The notes: a model not told the origin generated them from the letters alone. A stretch of 64,000 bases of DNA from Pseudomonadota bacterium (GCA_021783995.1 JAJXTH010000002.1:1-64000); one strand, 5' to 3'. Positions 47,663-57,434 are shown, counted from the first letter of the stretch. Numbers and translations are program-made.

Positions 47663-48204
47663 AGAACACGACGATCATGAAACCATATACACTGATACTG
47701 GTGCTTCTGCTGACCGCATGCAAGGCCACGACAGCACCGCCCCCCTCCGCTCCTCTGCCGGTCCGAATGTCCACCGCAGCATCCTGCCCGCCTGTCAGGA
47801 AAAACTCCGAGCTGGGTGAGATCGTGAGCTACTATACCCGCATCAGCGCGCTCTCCCCACAGGATGTCTCTAGCGAATACGACGCAGCCAGCCGGAACTT
47901 CTCGAATAGTCCAAGCAATGCCGGGCGCATCAGGCTGGCCATGCTGCTTTCCCTGCCCAACACTTCCTTCCACAGCACGACAGCCGCACGCGATCTGCTC
48001 GATGCCTGGCCAGAAAAGGGAGCGACAGATCTGCGCGATTTCGCCCGCTTCTTCAGCTCAATGCTTGCCGGACAACAGCAGGCGGATCAGGCAGCAAACG
48101 ATCTTGGCAAGGCGCTCGCCAGCGAAAAGATGCATTCAAAATCGCTGCAGGGAAAGATAGATGCGATCAAGGCTTTCGAGGCCAATCGCAGGGAACAGCC
48201 GTGA
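47659..48204 (+). CDS. qseG: QseG-like lipoprotein
   Basis: A 181-residue lipoprotein with lipobox LLTAC near residue 20, then a low-complexity proline segment and a helical domain. I chose the ATG that overlaps the kinase stop as ATGA; a second ATG six codons later would also keep the lipobox. Sequence is poorly conserved, so the name rests mainly on position between qseE and qseF and on size. In E. coli the outer-membrane QseG binds the sensor domain of QseE and tunes it. Confidence 0.7.
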   Translation: MKNTTIMKPYTLILVLLLTACKATTAPPPSAPLPVRMSTAASCPPVRKNSELGEIVSYYTRISALSPQDVSSEYDAASRNFSNSPSNAGRIRLAMLLSLPNTSFHSTTAARDLLDAWPEKGATDLRDFARFFSSMLAGQQQADQAANDLGKALASEKMHSKSLQGKIDAIKAFEANRREQP

Positions 48205-49538
48205 GTGCGCCTGCAAAAATACTGATCGTCGACGACGATGCGGACTTGCTGCAGCTTTTGTCCATGCGGCTCACTTCAGCAGGGTATGAGGTCGAATCGG
48301 CAGACAGCGCGGAGGCCGCGATCAAGTCTCTGGAGATGGCAAGACCCCAGCTCGTGATCACCGACATGCGCATGCATGGCATGGACGGCATGGCGCTTTT
48401 CGAGCACATACACCGGAGTATGCCAGCGCTTCCCGTTATCATGCTCACCGCGCATGGCACCATCCCCGACGCCGTTTCTGCCACGCAGCGCGGATTGTTT
48501 GGCTATCTGACCAAGCCCTTCGACAGCGCAGTGCTGCTTGAGCATATCTCGAGAGCGCTCAAATTCTCATCCCCGGCGTCACAGCCTTCGGAACAATGGC
48601 GCGCAGACATCGTCACGCAGAGCAGCATCATGGAAGACATCCTGATGAAGGCAAGGCTGGTTGCAAATGGCGATGCAAGTGTCCTGATCAGGGGAGCCAG
48701 CGGAACCGGCAAGGAGCTGCTTGCGCACGCGATACACAACGCGAGCCCGCGCGCGCAAAACCAGTTTGTCGCGATCAACTGCGCTGCGATACCCGAGCAG
48801 TTGCTCGAATCCGAGCTCTTCGGTCACACCAAGGGCGCTTTTACGGGCGCGGTTCGCGATCACAAGGGGTTATTCCAGTCGGCGAATGGCGGCACGATCT
48901 TTCTGGACGAAATAGGCGACATGCCGCTCACGCTGCAAAGCAAGCTGCTGCGCGTACTTCAGGAAAGACAGGTTACCCCGGTCGGCGCCACGCATGCAAT
49001 TGCGCTAGACGTGCGCATCATCTCTGCAACCCACCGCGATCTGAAATCCGAAATCAAGGCCGGAAATTTCAGGGAAGACATCTATTACCGCCTGAATGTC
49101 GTCGAACTCGTGATTCCTGATCTTTCCGAACGCCGCGAAGACATCCCGCTTCTGGCCACGCACTTTCTGTCGACGCTCGCCAAAAAATACAACCGGACCA
49201 TCAACGGGTTCTCACAGGAGGCGATGGAGGCACTGGTCAAGGCGCCGTGGCCAGGCAATGTCAGACAGCTTCTGAATGTCGTCGAGCAAAGCGTGGCGCT
49301 ATCGACCGCACCGCTGATCTCTTCCGTTCTGGTTCAGCAGACCATGCACCAGGAAGAGGAAATGCTGCTCTCGCTCGAGGAAGGCAAGAAGCGCTTCGAG
49401 CGCGAGTATCTTATCCGCATACTCAAGATCACGGAAGGCAACGTCACTCAGGCTGCCAAGCTGTCAAAACGCAATCGCACCGAATTTTACAAGCTGCTGC
49501 AGAAGCACCAGCTCGACCCCGCGTCTGTCAGATCCTGA
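48201..49538 (+). CDS. qseF: Sigma-54-dependent response regulator, QseF/GlrR-like
   Basis: A 445-residue NtrC-type regulator: receiver domain (VDDDADLL, phosphorylated aspartate in VITDMRMHG), AAA+ domain (Walker A GASGTGKELL, the sigma-54 loop GAFTGA, Walker B FLDEIGDMP) and a C-terminal helix-turn-helix (GNVTQAAKLSKRNRTEFYKLL). It starts at a GTG overlapping the lipoprotein stop as GTGA. In enterobacteria it activates sRNA glmY and rpoE; no such target site is evident in this window. It faces opgG with a four-base gap. Confidence 0.92.
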   Translation: MSAPAKILIVDDDADLLQLLSMRLTSAGYEVESADSAEAAIKSLEMARPQLVITDMRMHGMDGMALFEHIHRSMPALPVIMLTAHGTIPDAVSATQRGLFGYLTKPFDSAVLLEHISRALKFSSPASQPSEQWRADIVTQSSIMEDILMKARLVANGDASVLIRGASGTGKELLAHAIHNASPRAQNQFVAINCAAIPEQLLESELFGHTKGAFTGAVRDHKGLFQSANGGTIFLDEIGDMPLTLQSKLLRVLQERQVTPVGATHAIALDVRIISATHRDLKSEIKAGNFREDIYYRLNVVELVIPDLSERREDIPLLATHFLSTLAKKYNRTINGFSQEAMEALVKAPWPGNVRQLLNVVEQSVALSTAPLISSVLVQQTMHQEEEMLLSLEEGKKRFEREYLIRILKITEGNVTQAAKLSKRNRTEFYKLLQKHQLDPASVRS

Positions 49539-49542
49539 ATTT

Positions 49543-51081
49543 TCAGACAGGATGTAGCTGGTAGAGCCAGGTTTCCGTCAACGTCTCCGCGCCTGCTTTC
49601 AAAAAAAGACGGATCTCGACTACGTCCTCAGCCTCCACATCGAAAAAGGCACGCCAGTGTCCTGGCTCTCCATCGGGCACCGCTTCCGTCATCACGCTCG
49701 ATATCCTGCCGCCCGTGCTGGTCACTGCGGCTTCCGGCCTGTGTCCTGAAGCAAGCCCCCTGAATTCGACCTCGAACTTGCGCGCGCCTTTTGGCCGATT
49801 GCCTGGCTCTCCGCCGCGCCCGATGCGGGTTGCGACGCAACGCGCAAGCTTTGTGCCGAAGGGCTCGTCCGCACGCCAGTGCAGCCGGTAACGTAGCCTG
49901 TAGCTGTTGCCCGCGCGCGCCTTCTCGTGCGGCACCCACATCGCGACGACGTTGTCGTATATCTCCTCGCTCGTATGCAGCTCGACAAGCTGCACCGATC
50001 CCTCGCCCCACCCTTCCAGAGGCTCCACCCACAGGCTAGGACGACGCTCATAATGCACGCCGTCCAGATACTCGGAGAAGCGGCGCTCGCGCTGCATCAG
50101 CCCGAATCCCTTTGGGTTCTTGTCCTCAAAATAGGAGACGTTGATTCCAGCGGGATTGATCAGCGGACGCCATATGTGCTCGTTGTTTCCGGTCCAGAGT
50201 AAAAGGCCGTCCGAGTCGTGCACCTCAGGCCGCCAGTCCTCCTGAAAAGGCTTGTCCTTCCCGGAAAACCAGTACATGGAGGTTATGGGCGCGATGCCGA
50301 AACGCTCGACATCCCTGCGCAGGAAAAGGGTCGCATCCACTTCCATCAATACGCCCTTGCCTCTGGTAAGCAGAAAGCGATAGACGCCGGTTATGCTGGG
50401 GCCGTCGAGCAAAGCGTATACGGTCATCCCGTCCTGATCCGAAGGCTCGAAGTAGAAATGCGTGAAATTTGGAAATTCCTCGGCAACATTCTTCACTACC
50501 GTGTCGATCGCAATGCCGCGAGCAGAAAGGCCGTACTGGTATTCGTCGCCGATCGCACGGAAATAGGATGCGCCCAGGAATGCGGCCCAGTCGTTCTGCT
50601 GCCAATCGAGGTGCGACTGGTCAGGCTTTCGGCTTTCCTGTATGCGAAACCCCGCATAGCCTGTATCCGTCCCCAGCTTTTTTGCAGGGCTGTCGGCAGG
50701 CATGTCGAAAAAGTTCTTGTCGTACAGGATCTCGCGAGAGAGAAACCCCGAATCCATCGGGTCGAGCCGGTACATCTTCACGGGATACTTGAAAAACCGG
50801 CCGGGGTGGAAAAATTCTATCGGGTACAGGCCGGGGCCTTCTGCGTAAAGCGCGTCTTCGGGCTTGAAGCGGATCTTGCCGTGCGCCTCCCAATCGATCT
50901 CTTCCAGCACACCGGCATCGGGTTGAGATGCTGGCTGATAGGGCCGCGCCGCCATCCGCCGCGCTTCCTCTATCAGGCCATCCCAGCTGAATGTTTTCGC
51001 TTTCCCCATCGACACACCCGAGGCCCATGCATCGGAACAGGCGGCGGCAGCCAGAAAGCCCAGAAACTGGCGGCGGTCCAT
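49543..51081 (-). CDS. Periplasmic glucan biosynthesis protein OpgG/OpgD
   Basis: A 512-residue MdoG-family protein. The N-terminus MDRRQFLGFLAAAACSDAWA has an RR-x-F-L core, i.e. a Tat-type signal, as OpgD has, whereas OpgG is normally Sec-exported. The body carries the family segments YPIEFFHPGRFFKYPV, LGASYFRAIGDEYQYGLSARG and MYWFSGKDKP. It shapes osmoregulated periplasmic glucans made by OpgH. It follows opgH directly: the opgH stop TAA is immediately followed by this ATG. Confidence 0.88.
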   Translation of the reverse strand: MDRRQFLGFLAAAACSDAWASGVSMGKAKTFSWDGLIEEARRMAARPYQPASQPDAGVLEEIDWEAHGKIRFKPEDALYAEGPGLYPIEFFHPGRFFKYPVKMYRLDPMDSGFLSREILYDKNFFDMPADSPAKKLGTDTGYAGFRIQESRKPDQSHLDWQQNDWAAFLGASYFRAIGDEYQYGLSARGIAIDTVVKNVAEEFPNFTHFYFEPSDQDGMTVYALLDGPSITGVYRFLLTRGKGVLMEVDATLFLRRDVERFGIAPITSMYWFSGKDKPFQEDWRPEVHDSDGLLLWTGNNEHIWRPLINPAGINVSYFEDKNPKGFGLMQRERRFSEYLDGVHYERRPSLWVEPLEGWGEGSVQLVELHTSEEIYDNVVAMWVPHEKARAGNSYRLRYRLHWRADEPFGTKLARCVATRIGRGGEPGNRPKGARKFEVEFRGLASGHRPEAAVTSTGGRISSVMTEAVPDGEPGHWRAFFDVEAEDVVEIRLFLKAGAETLTETWLYQLHPV

Positions 51082-52983
51082 TTATGCCCAGGCCCGCACC
51101 AGAACTGCTGGCGGGATGCGCTCCTCGGGCGTCAACAGCCAGAGGCGGTATCTCAGCATCAATCCCCAACGCGATTCGCTGGTCAGCACCGTCAGTGGAG
51201 CCGCTAACAGCAAGGGCAGTCCCACGGGCAAAAGCCAAAGCAGCGCATCGTGCCGCGCATGAAAGGTCGCAGCCATGCCGGATGCAACGACAGCCATCAC
51301 CGGCAAGAACTTCTGCAATGCGTCGCGCCACAATATCGAAGTCGCCTCGCGCATCGGCGACTTCCATTCAAGACCTATCCCGGTAAGTGCTGTGACCACG
51401 AAGATCGTGTGCGCAACCATGCGGATGGGCGCCTGTAGCGCTGACAGAAAGGCTTCCATCAGCGCGCTCTTGAACAGTGCCAGACTTCCGCCATAGGCAG
51501 CCTGCTCGCTCTTGCCCATGATCGCGATCACCGCCAGGACCCTGGGCAGGAACAACAGGGTCAGAGTGTATGCCCACAAGATCTTCAGCATGTGGGACAT
51601 GCCGAGCCACGGAAGCAAGCTAGCGCCGGAAATACGCGGTTCCAGGAGGCCAAGGCTCAGACTGACCAGCAGAAAGGCAAGCCAGAGCGGCGCTGAAACA
51701 TAAGCCATCGCGCCGGTGAACAGCATTGCCCGGTGCACAGGCTGTATTCCGGGTTCTGTGATCAGGCGGAAATTCATCAGGTTGCCCTGGCACCAGCGGC
51801 GGTCGCGCTGCAGCTCTTCCATCAGGTTGGATGGCTGCTGTTCAAAGCTTCCCCCGAGATCGGATACCAGCCAGGTGTGATAGCCTGCACGGCGCATCAG
51901 CGCGGCCTCCACGAAGTCGTGTGAAAGTATCCCGCCGGAAAGCCCGCCATTTCCCGGCAGCCTCGCCAGCGCACAGTGCTTCATGAAAGGCTCGACGCGT
52001 ATGATCGCATTGTGTCCCCAGTAATGCGACTCGCCGAGCTGCCAGTACTGCATGCCTGAAGTGAACAATCGCCCTGCCACCCTGCCTGCAAATTGCTGGA
52101 TGCGCGCATGCAGCGTCTCAACACCGCAGGCGCGCGGCGCAGTCTGTATGATGCCCGCCCTGGGATGGGCTTCCATCAGGCGCACCAGCATGGTGATGCT
52201 CTCGCCCGTCATCACGCTGTCGGCATCGAGCACAACCATATAGCGGTAATTCTTTCCCCAGCGGCGGCAGAAGTCTGCGACATTGCCAGCCTTGCGATGA
52301 ACGCGGCGCTTGCGCAGCCGGTAATAGAGGCGGAAGCGCTCGCCCATCTGCTGACGAAGCGCATGAAACGCCTCGCGCTCCTGTTCTTGCATGACAGCGT
52401 CATAGGTGTCGGAAAGAACGAAGACATCGAAAAGGCCCGCAGCCTCGCTCGCGAGCAGCGATTCGCAGGTTGCGCGCAATCCTGAAAAGACCGGACCTGA
52501 TGGCTCATTGCAGATAGGCATGATGATCGCGGTTCGCGCATCCTTGCGCAGCATCTGGTGACGCGCGTCGGAAATCGACAGCCCGTGAGGATCAGGGCGC
52601 CACTGCACCCAGAATCCCATCAGCGCGGTCACGAATCCCGCGGCCACCCAGCCAAACAGCACCACGAACAAGGAAAGCTGCATGAAATGAAGAAACGGGT
52701 AGGCGCTATCTTCAGGTTGCGTATATTCAAGCAGCCTTCCCGCCACCACCGCGCTGGCAACGACGAGCACAGACAGGAACAAGCGCCGCCTCGATGCGGC
52801 GCGCAACCAAAGGGGCGCCACCTCCTGCAGCGGAACACCATTTTCCGAAAGCATCAGCTTCAGGCCGCGCCAAAAACCGGCCCAGGGACGCGGTGTCATG
52901 CTGCCGCGATTTATAAGGGGAGCAGTATTCGATCCGTTCGCTGTGCTGTTTTTCATGTCCTGATAGATGGCTGTGAGGGTCAC
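51082..52983 (-). CDS. opgH: Glucan glucosyltransferase OpgH (MdoH)
   Basis: A 633-residue inner-membrane family-2 glycosyltransferase that polymerises beta-glucan from UDP-glucose. Several membrane helices surround a cytosolic catalytic domain with acidic sites in VVLDADSVM and the QRDRRWCQGN (Q–RW) motif. It is shorter at the N-terminus than E. coli OpgH (847 residues). The start is uncertain: a GTG at 52983 or an ATG nine codons later, neither with a strong ribosome-binding site. In E. coli opgG precedes opgH, but here the order is reversed. Confidence 0.88.
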   Translation of the reverse strand: MTLTAIYQDMKNSTANGSNTAPLINRGSMTPRPWAGFWRGLKLMLSENGVPLQEVAPLWLRAASRRRLFLSVLVVASAVVAGRLLEYTQPEDSAYPFLHFMQLSLFVVLFGWVAAGFVTALMGFWVQWRPDPHGLSISDARHQMLRKDARTAIIMPICNEPSGPVFSGLRATCESLLASEAAGLFDVFVLSDTYDAVMQEQEREAFHALRQQMGERFRLYYRLRKRRVHRKAGNVADFCRRWGKNYRYMVVLDADSVMTGESITMLVRLMEAHPRAGIIQTAPRACGVETLHARIQQFAGRVAGRLFTSGMQYWQLGESHYWGHNAIIRVEPFMKHCALARLPGNGGLSGGILSHDFVEAALMRRAGYHTWLVSDLGGSFEQQPSNLMEELQRDRRWCQGNLMNFRLITEPGIQPVHRAMLFTGAMAYVSAPLWLAFLLVSLSLGLLEPRISGASLLPWLGMSHMLKILWAYTLTLLFLPRVLAVIAIMGKSEQAAYGGSLALFKSALMEAFLSALQAPIRMVAHTIFVVTALTGIGLEWKSPMREATSILWRDALQKFLPVMAVVASGMAATFHARHDALLWLLPVGLPLLLAAPLTVLTSESRWGLMLRYRLWLLTPEERIPPAVLVRAWA

Positions 52984-53314
52984 GCCATTGGCTTAAGCAA
53001 TTATCAGGCCAGAATTTTAAACACCGAACTACTTGACTGATTCCTCATGTCTTTGCCAGCCTTCAGAATGCAGGAACCGCCTTTTCGATTACTCGACACA
53101 CAATCGGGTGTCGCCTGATGACGACACTCAATTCACAAAACATCTGAGCAAATGGATCAACAGGCTGAAAGACAATGGAATTCATGTTGTCTCCAGAAGG
53201 AGACAGGTCCAATCCGGATGTTGGAAAAGCCTTTTGTTGGTGGTTTCATCGGCATTGGGTTATCATCTCAAGAGTTTGGAACCCTGACGTCCGGCTCACA
53301 TAAATCTTTCAACA
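52984..53314. other. 331-base intergenic region, opgH / surE
   Basis: No credible gene is seen; the open frames here lack ribosome-binding sites and family likeness. It must hold the divergent promoters of opgH and surE. Before surE there is a weak TTGGTG–18 bases–TATCAT pair near 53240–53269, and an imperfect dyad GACA…TGTC lies around 53172–53192. I see no clear terminator or riboswitch. Confidence 0.4.
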
Positions 53315-54061
53315 ATGCGCATCCTGATCAGCAATGACGATGGCTATTTCGCGCCCGGACTGGCAATGCTCGCCGAGCATCTGTCGAAAGTTGCAGAGGT
53401 CGTCGTGGTCGCACCCGAACGCGACCGCAGCGGCGCCAGCAATTCGCTGACGCTGGACCGCCCTCTCAGGCTGAAGCGCGCCGCCAGCGGATTCCATTAC
53501 GTCAACGGGACTCCCACCGACTGCGTGCATCTCGCGGTGACTGGCATGCTCGATTACCAGCCTGACATGGTTGTATCCGGCATCAATGCGGGCGCCAACA
53601 TGGGTGACGACACGATTTATTCCGGAACGGTGGCCGCTGCGACCGAAGGTTTTCTGCTCGGCATACCCGCGATCGCGATCTCGCTTGTCGGCAAGGAATT
53701 GAAGCATTTCGACACCGCTGCCAGAATTGCCAGAAATCTCGTAGAGCGCTTCGCTGGCCAGACACATCAGTTTCCCTGGCTGCTCAACGTGAACGTGCCA
53801 GACCTCCCCTATGAAGAGCTTAAAGGCATGAAAGTGACGCGCCTGGGCAAGAGACACAAGGCAGAGCCCGTGATCAAGGCGCAAAGCCCCACGGGAGAAA
53901 CCGTGTATTGGGTGGGCGCTGCGGGCGCGGCTCAGGATGCGGGGGAAGGCACGGATTTTCATGCGGTGGAGAATCGCTTTGCCTCGCTCACCCCGCTGCA
54001 GATCGACCTGACCCAGTACAGTCAGATCGATGCGCTAAAAGGCTGGCTGGAGAAGAAATGA
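53315..54061 (+). CDS. surE: 5'/3'-nucleotidase SurE
   Basis: A 248-residue survival protein that dephosphorylates nucleoside monophosphates. The N-terminal metal motif [10 protein letters not shown], the [10 protein letters not shown] segment and [19 protein letters not shown] are all conserved. It is the first gene of the surE–pcm–nlpD operon; its TGA overlaps the pcm ATG. Confidence 0.95.
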   Translation: MRILISNDDGYFAPGLAMLAEHLSKVAEVVVVAPERDRSGASNSLTLDRPLRLKRAASGFHYVNGTPTDCVHLAVTGMLDYQPDMVVSGINAGANMGDDTIYSGTVAAATEGFLLGIPAIAISLVGKELKHFDTAARIARNLVERFAGQTHQFPWLLNVNVPDLPYEELKGMKVTRLGKRHKAEPVIKAQSPTGETVYWVGAAGAAQDAGEGTDFHAVENRFASLTPLQIDLTQYSQIDALKGWLEKK

Positions 54062-54720
54062 CGCTGCGGCACAATGGCATAGGAATGACTTCGGCAAGAA
54101 CCAGGATGCGCATGATAGAGCGCCTGCGCGATCAGGGGATACAAGACGAGGCAGTGCTTGCCGCGATGTATGAAGTGCCGCGCCATCTGTTCGTCGATGA
54201 AGCGCTGTCGAGCCGCGCCTATGACGACGTGTCGCTGCCGATCAATTACGAGCAGACCATCTCGCGCCCCTACATCGTCGCAAGAATGGTGGAAGCGCTG
54301 CGCGGCTTTTCCAGCATTAGCATGAAGCGGGTTCTTGAAGTAGGAGCCGGCTGCGGCTATCAGGCGGCAGTGCTGGCCCATGTGTTCCCCGAAGTCTATA
54401 CTGTGGAGCGCATCGCACCGCTTTATGATCGCGCAAAAAAACTGTTGTCCAATCTTGGCATCGACAACGTCGAGGTGCGCCATGCTGACGGCAGTTCCGG
54501 GCTGCCGGAGAAAGCACCCTTTGACGGCATCATACTGGCTGCAGCAGCGCCCGTGCTGTCCCAGACGCTGCGCGAGCAGCTTGCAATCGGCGGCCGCATG
54601 GCGCTGCCGATGGGGCGTCAGGAACAATGGCTCTATCTGATTGAACGCGAAACGTCGGGCTTTCACGAATCGAGGCTCGAACAGGTAAAATTCGTACCGC
54701 TGCTGATGGGGAAGGCATGA
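54058..54720 (+). CDS. pcm: Protein-L-isoaspartate O-methyltransferase
   Basis: A 220-residue repair enzyme that methylates isoaspartyl residues of ageing proteins. The S-adenosylmethionine site [16 protein letters not shown] and the upstream [14 protein letters not shown] motif are typical. The start overlaps the surE stop (ATGA) and has GGAG five bases before it; longer starts inside surE are rejected. Confidence 0.94.
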   Translation: MTLRHNGIGMTSARTRMRMIERLRDQGIQDEAVLAAMYEVPRHLFVDEALSSRAYDDVSLPINYEQTISRPYIVARMVEALRGFSSISMKRVLEVGAGCGYQAAVLAHVFPEVYTVERIAPLYDRAKKLLSNLGIDNVEVRHADGSSGLPEKAPFDGIILAAAAPVLSQTLREQLAIGGRMALPMGRQEQWLYLIERETSGFHESRLEQVKFVPLLMGKA

Positions 54721-55610
54721 ACAGAATAGTTTCAGTAATGGTAGCAGCAAGTCTCTTGGCCGGTTGCGCATCGGACGGTCATCGCGCGCCCGTGCAGACG
54801 AACGGTTCTGCTACCGCAAAACCTCAAGCTGTCGATGAACACGCCAAGGTGCACGTCGTGCAAAAAGGCGACACGCTGTATGGCATCGCGTTCAGCTACG
54901 GCGTCGACCAGCACGAGCTGGCCGAACTCAACGGCATCAAGAACCCCAACCAAATCAAAGTTGGACAACAGATCAAACTGCCTTCGGAAACGGCGTCTTC
55001 CGAGAAGATCCCAACGGAAACGCCTCCTGCGCACGCGTTCGTCAAGGATCAGCCCCGCGTCGTGAAGTATGCCTACAGCGAAGCTGCGGTCGCAAAGGCC
55101 GAAGCCGTGCAGGGAATGCCATCCAGGTCTGAGGCGCAACCGGAAGCCAAGCCCGAAGCAAAACCCGAGACCAAGGTCGCAAAGATCGAGGCCAAGCCTG
55201 AAGCCAAGACCGAAGTGCCAGCTTCGACAGAAGATGCGATCGACTGGGGCATGCCCGCACAGGGCAAACTGATAGGCACCTTTTCCGAAGCCGAAAACCG
55301 CAAGGGCATCGACATCGCTGGCAAGCTCGGGCAGCCTGTCTATGCCAGCGCCCCCGGCAAGGTGGTTTACAGCGGGAGCGGGCTCAGGGGATATGGCAAA
55401 CTTCTGATCATCAAGCATAACAAGACCTATCTCAGCGCGTATGCCCACAACGACAAGCTGCTCGTGAAGGAAGGAGATACGGTCAAGAAAGGCGAAAAGA
55501 TCGCCGAAATGGGCAAGACCGACAGCGACACGGTCGAGCTGCACTTCGAGGTACGCCGCCTGGGCAAGCCCGTGGACCCGGCGAACTATCTGCATCTGGA
55601 AAAACCCTGA
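54717..55610 (+). CDS. nlpD: Lipoprotein NlpD, LysM and degenerate M23 peptidase domains
   Basis: A 297-residue outer-membrane lipoprotein (lipobox LLAGC). A LysM repeat at about residues 44–88 (VVQKGDTLYGIAFSYGV) binds peptidoglycan. A charged repeat-rich linker of AKPEAKPE-like units follows, then an M23 domain whose zinc ligands are missing: RKGIDIAG replaces the histidine site and VELHFEV lacks the HxH histidine. As in E. coli NlpD it probably activates amidase AmiC rather than cutting itself. It overlaps pcm by four bases. The usual next gene, rpoS, is absent. Confidence 0.92.
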   Translation: MNRIVSVMVAASLLAGCASDGHRAPVQTNGSATAKPQAVDEHAKVHVVQKGDTLYGIAFSYGVDQHELAELNGIKNPNQIKVGQQIKLPSETASSEKIPTETPPAHAFVKDQPRVVKYAYSEAAVAKAEAVQGMPSRSEAQPEAKPEAKPETKVAKIEAKPEAKTEVPASTEDAIDWGMPAQGKLIGTFSEAENRKGIDIAGKLGQPVYASAPGKVVYSGSGLRGYGKLLIIKHNKTYLSAYAHNDKLLVKEGDTVKKGEKIAEMGKTDSDTVELHFEVRRLGKPVDPANYLHLEKP

Positions 55611-55641
55611 TTTCAACGCATCACTCTAGCGAGGAGACAAC

Positions 55642-56205
55642 ATGACATCCAGCGCCTTCAGATCCATTGCCCTCTTGAGCACACTCCTCGCACTCTCATC
55701 AGCGAATGCCCTGGCAAATACCGTATTCAAATGCAAGAACAGGGAAGGCGCGCTGGTATATCAGGACTCCCCCTGCGAGCAGTCAACGGTCAACCAGTGG
55801 CATACGGACGCATATGTCCCTCCGCCCGAAAAACCAAAGGGAGATAGCTATTACGTTGCTGCAAAGAAGGGAGCCGGCGGCGTTTACAGGCTTGACGGAG
55901 AAATCAACGGGGTTGCGGTCAACATGGTGATCGATACCGGCGCCGCCTTCCTGTCCATCCCATCCCAGCTGGCTGAGCAGCTCAAACTGAAAAAAGGCAA
56001 CGCCCACAAGCTGATGTCCGCGAACGGTGCGGTCGATGGATATGACACGACCGTCAAGAGCCTGAAAATCGGCAGGATGGTGATCAGCAACATCCCCGCC
56101 GTCGTCTCTTCAAATACCGCGGGCGTCCTGCTTGGCCAGTCCGTCCTGAATTCGCTCAAGGTGGAACAGGTAAAGGACGAGTTGCGCCTTTACGCGCCGG
56201 AATAA
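55642..56205 (+). CDS. Periplasmic retropepsin-like aspartic protease with DUF4124 domain
   Basis: A 187-residue exported protein: signal peptide ending near NALA, a short DUF4124-like segment (FKCKNREGALVYQDSPC) and a retropepsin-like domain with the catalytic aspartate in MVIDTGAAFLSIP and flap-like sequence SANGAVDGY. Such clan AA proteins act as dimers; substrates are unknown. GAGGAG lies five bases before the ATG. It follows nlpD by 31 bases where rpoS is often found. Confidence 0.85.
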   Translation: MTSSAFRSIALLSTLLALSSANALANTVFKCKNREGALVYQDSPCEQSTVNQWHTDAYVPPPEKPKGDSYYVAAKKGAGGVYRLDGEINGVAVNMVIDTGAAFLSIPSQLAEQLKLKKGNAHKLMSANGAVDGYDTTVKSLKIGRMVISNIPAVVSSNTAGVLLGQSVLNSLKVEQVKDELRLYAPE

Positions 56206-56285
56206 CCCAGCTCTTTCGCTGCAAAAAATCCGGCGGACTGCTAGAATCCATGCTTTGCAACCGATATATCTGAAGGAACCCTATC

Positions 56286-57206
56286 ATGTCCATGTCCGAC
56301 CGCGACGGCTTCATCTGGTACGACGGCAAGCTCGTACCCTGGCGCGATGCTAACACCCATGTGCTGACCCATACCCTGCACTATGGCATGGGCGTATTCG
56401 AAGGATTGCGCGCCTATGAGGCAGCGAACGGCACCGCGATTTTCCGTCTCAAGGAACACACAGACCGCCTTTTCAATTCGGCTCACATCTTCCAGATGAG
56501 GATGCCCTATGACAAGGAAACCATACTCGAGGCGCACCGGGAAGTCGTGCGCGCCAACAACCTGAAATCCTGCTACATCCGTCCTATCTGTTTTTATGGC
56601 TCCGAGGCCATGGGCATCGCAGCAAAGACACTCTCCACTCATGTCGCGATCGCAGCCTGGCCATGGGGCGCCTATCTCGGCGACGAGGGCATGCAGAAGG
56701 GCATACGCGTGAAGACCTCGAGCTTCACCCGCCACCATGTCAACATCAACATGTGCCGCGCGAAATCGGTGACGACCTACTCCAATTCCATCATGGCGCA
56801 TCAGGAAGTCGCGAACGACAACTACGACGAGGCGCTGCTCCTGGACGTGGACGGCTATGTGGCAGAAGGCGCGGGAGAAAACATCTTCATCGTGAAGAAG
56901 GGTGTGCTGTATACGCCCGATCTGACTTCGTGCCTCGAAGGCATCACGCGCGATTCCGTGATCCTGCTTGCAAAGGAAATGGGCATAGAGGTGATCGAGA
57001 AACGCATCACGCGGGACGAAATCTACTGCGCCGAGGAAGCCTTCTTCACCGGCACTGCCGCAGAAGTCACGCCGATACGCGAACTCGACCAGCGTACGAT
57101 AGGAACGGGTTCGCGCGGCCCTGTGACTGCATCGCTGCAGCAGGCCTTTTTCGACTGTGTGGCAGGCAGACACCCGAAGCATGGCGACTGGCTAATCTAC
57201 GTTTGA
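56286..57206 (+). CDS. ilvE: Branched-chain amino acid aminotransferase
   Basis: A 306-residue fold-type IV PLP enzyme that makes or breaks valine, leucine and isoleucine. Visible motifs are the PLP lysine in MCRAKSVTTYSNS, the phosphate-binding EGAGENIFIV, and EAFFTGTAAEVTPI near the end. AAGGA lies eight bases before the ATG. The next gene encodes the small CHCC zinc-finger protein, the usual betaproteobacterial neighbour. Confidence 0.95.
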   Translation: MSMSDRDGFIWYDGKLVPWRDANTHVLTHTLHYGMGVFEGLRAYEAANGTAIFRLKEHTDRLFNSAHIFQMRMPYDKETILEAHREVVRANNLKSCYIRPICFYGSEAMGIAAKTLSTHVAIAAWPWGAYLGDEGMQKGIRVKTSSFTRHHVNINMCRAKSVTTYSNSIMAHQEVANDNYDEALLLDVDGYVAEGAGENIFIVKKGVLYTPDLTSCLEGITRDSVILLAKEMGIEVIEKRITRDEIYCAEEAFFTGTAAEVTPIRELDQRTIGTGSRGPVTASLQQAFFDCVAGRHPKHGDWLIYV

Positions 57207-57217
57207 GGGAAATGACC

Positions 57218-57409
57218 ATGAGCGATCAGAACCAGCGCATAATCGAAGTGACCGCAAAGGACCTTCCGCTTACCTGCCCCATGCCAGACATGGCGCTGTG
57301 GAATGCGCATCCCAAGGTGGTGATCGGCTTCTCAAAAGGAAACGAGACGCGCTGCCCCTATTGCGGCACGCTCTACAGACTGACCGGCGAAAAGCCCAAA
57401 GCGCACTGA
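57218..57409 (+). CDS. Small CHCC zinc-finger protein
   Basis: A 63-residue protein with the zf-CHCC pattern: a cysteine in PLTCPMPD, a histidine in NAHPKV and the pair RCPYCGTLY. The fold is shared with the NDUFS6 subunit of respiratory complex I, but the bacterial role is unknown. I chose the second ATG, eight bases after GAGGG; the first ATG two codons earlier is too close to that site. It lies between ilvE and waaF. Confidence 0.85.
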   Translation: MSDQNQRIIEVTAKDLPLTCPMPDMALWNAHPKVVIGFSKGNETRCPYCGTLYRLTGEKPKAH

Positions 57410-57434
57410 ATCTGCCACTGCTAATTCATCTGGG

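Noticed and set aside
53033-53287. Possible 84-codon gene between opgH and surE
   Set aside because: It has no ribosome-binding site, no family likeness and mixed low-complexity composition; more likely part of the promoter region.
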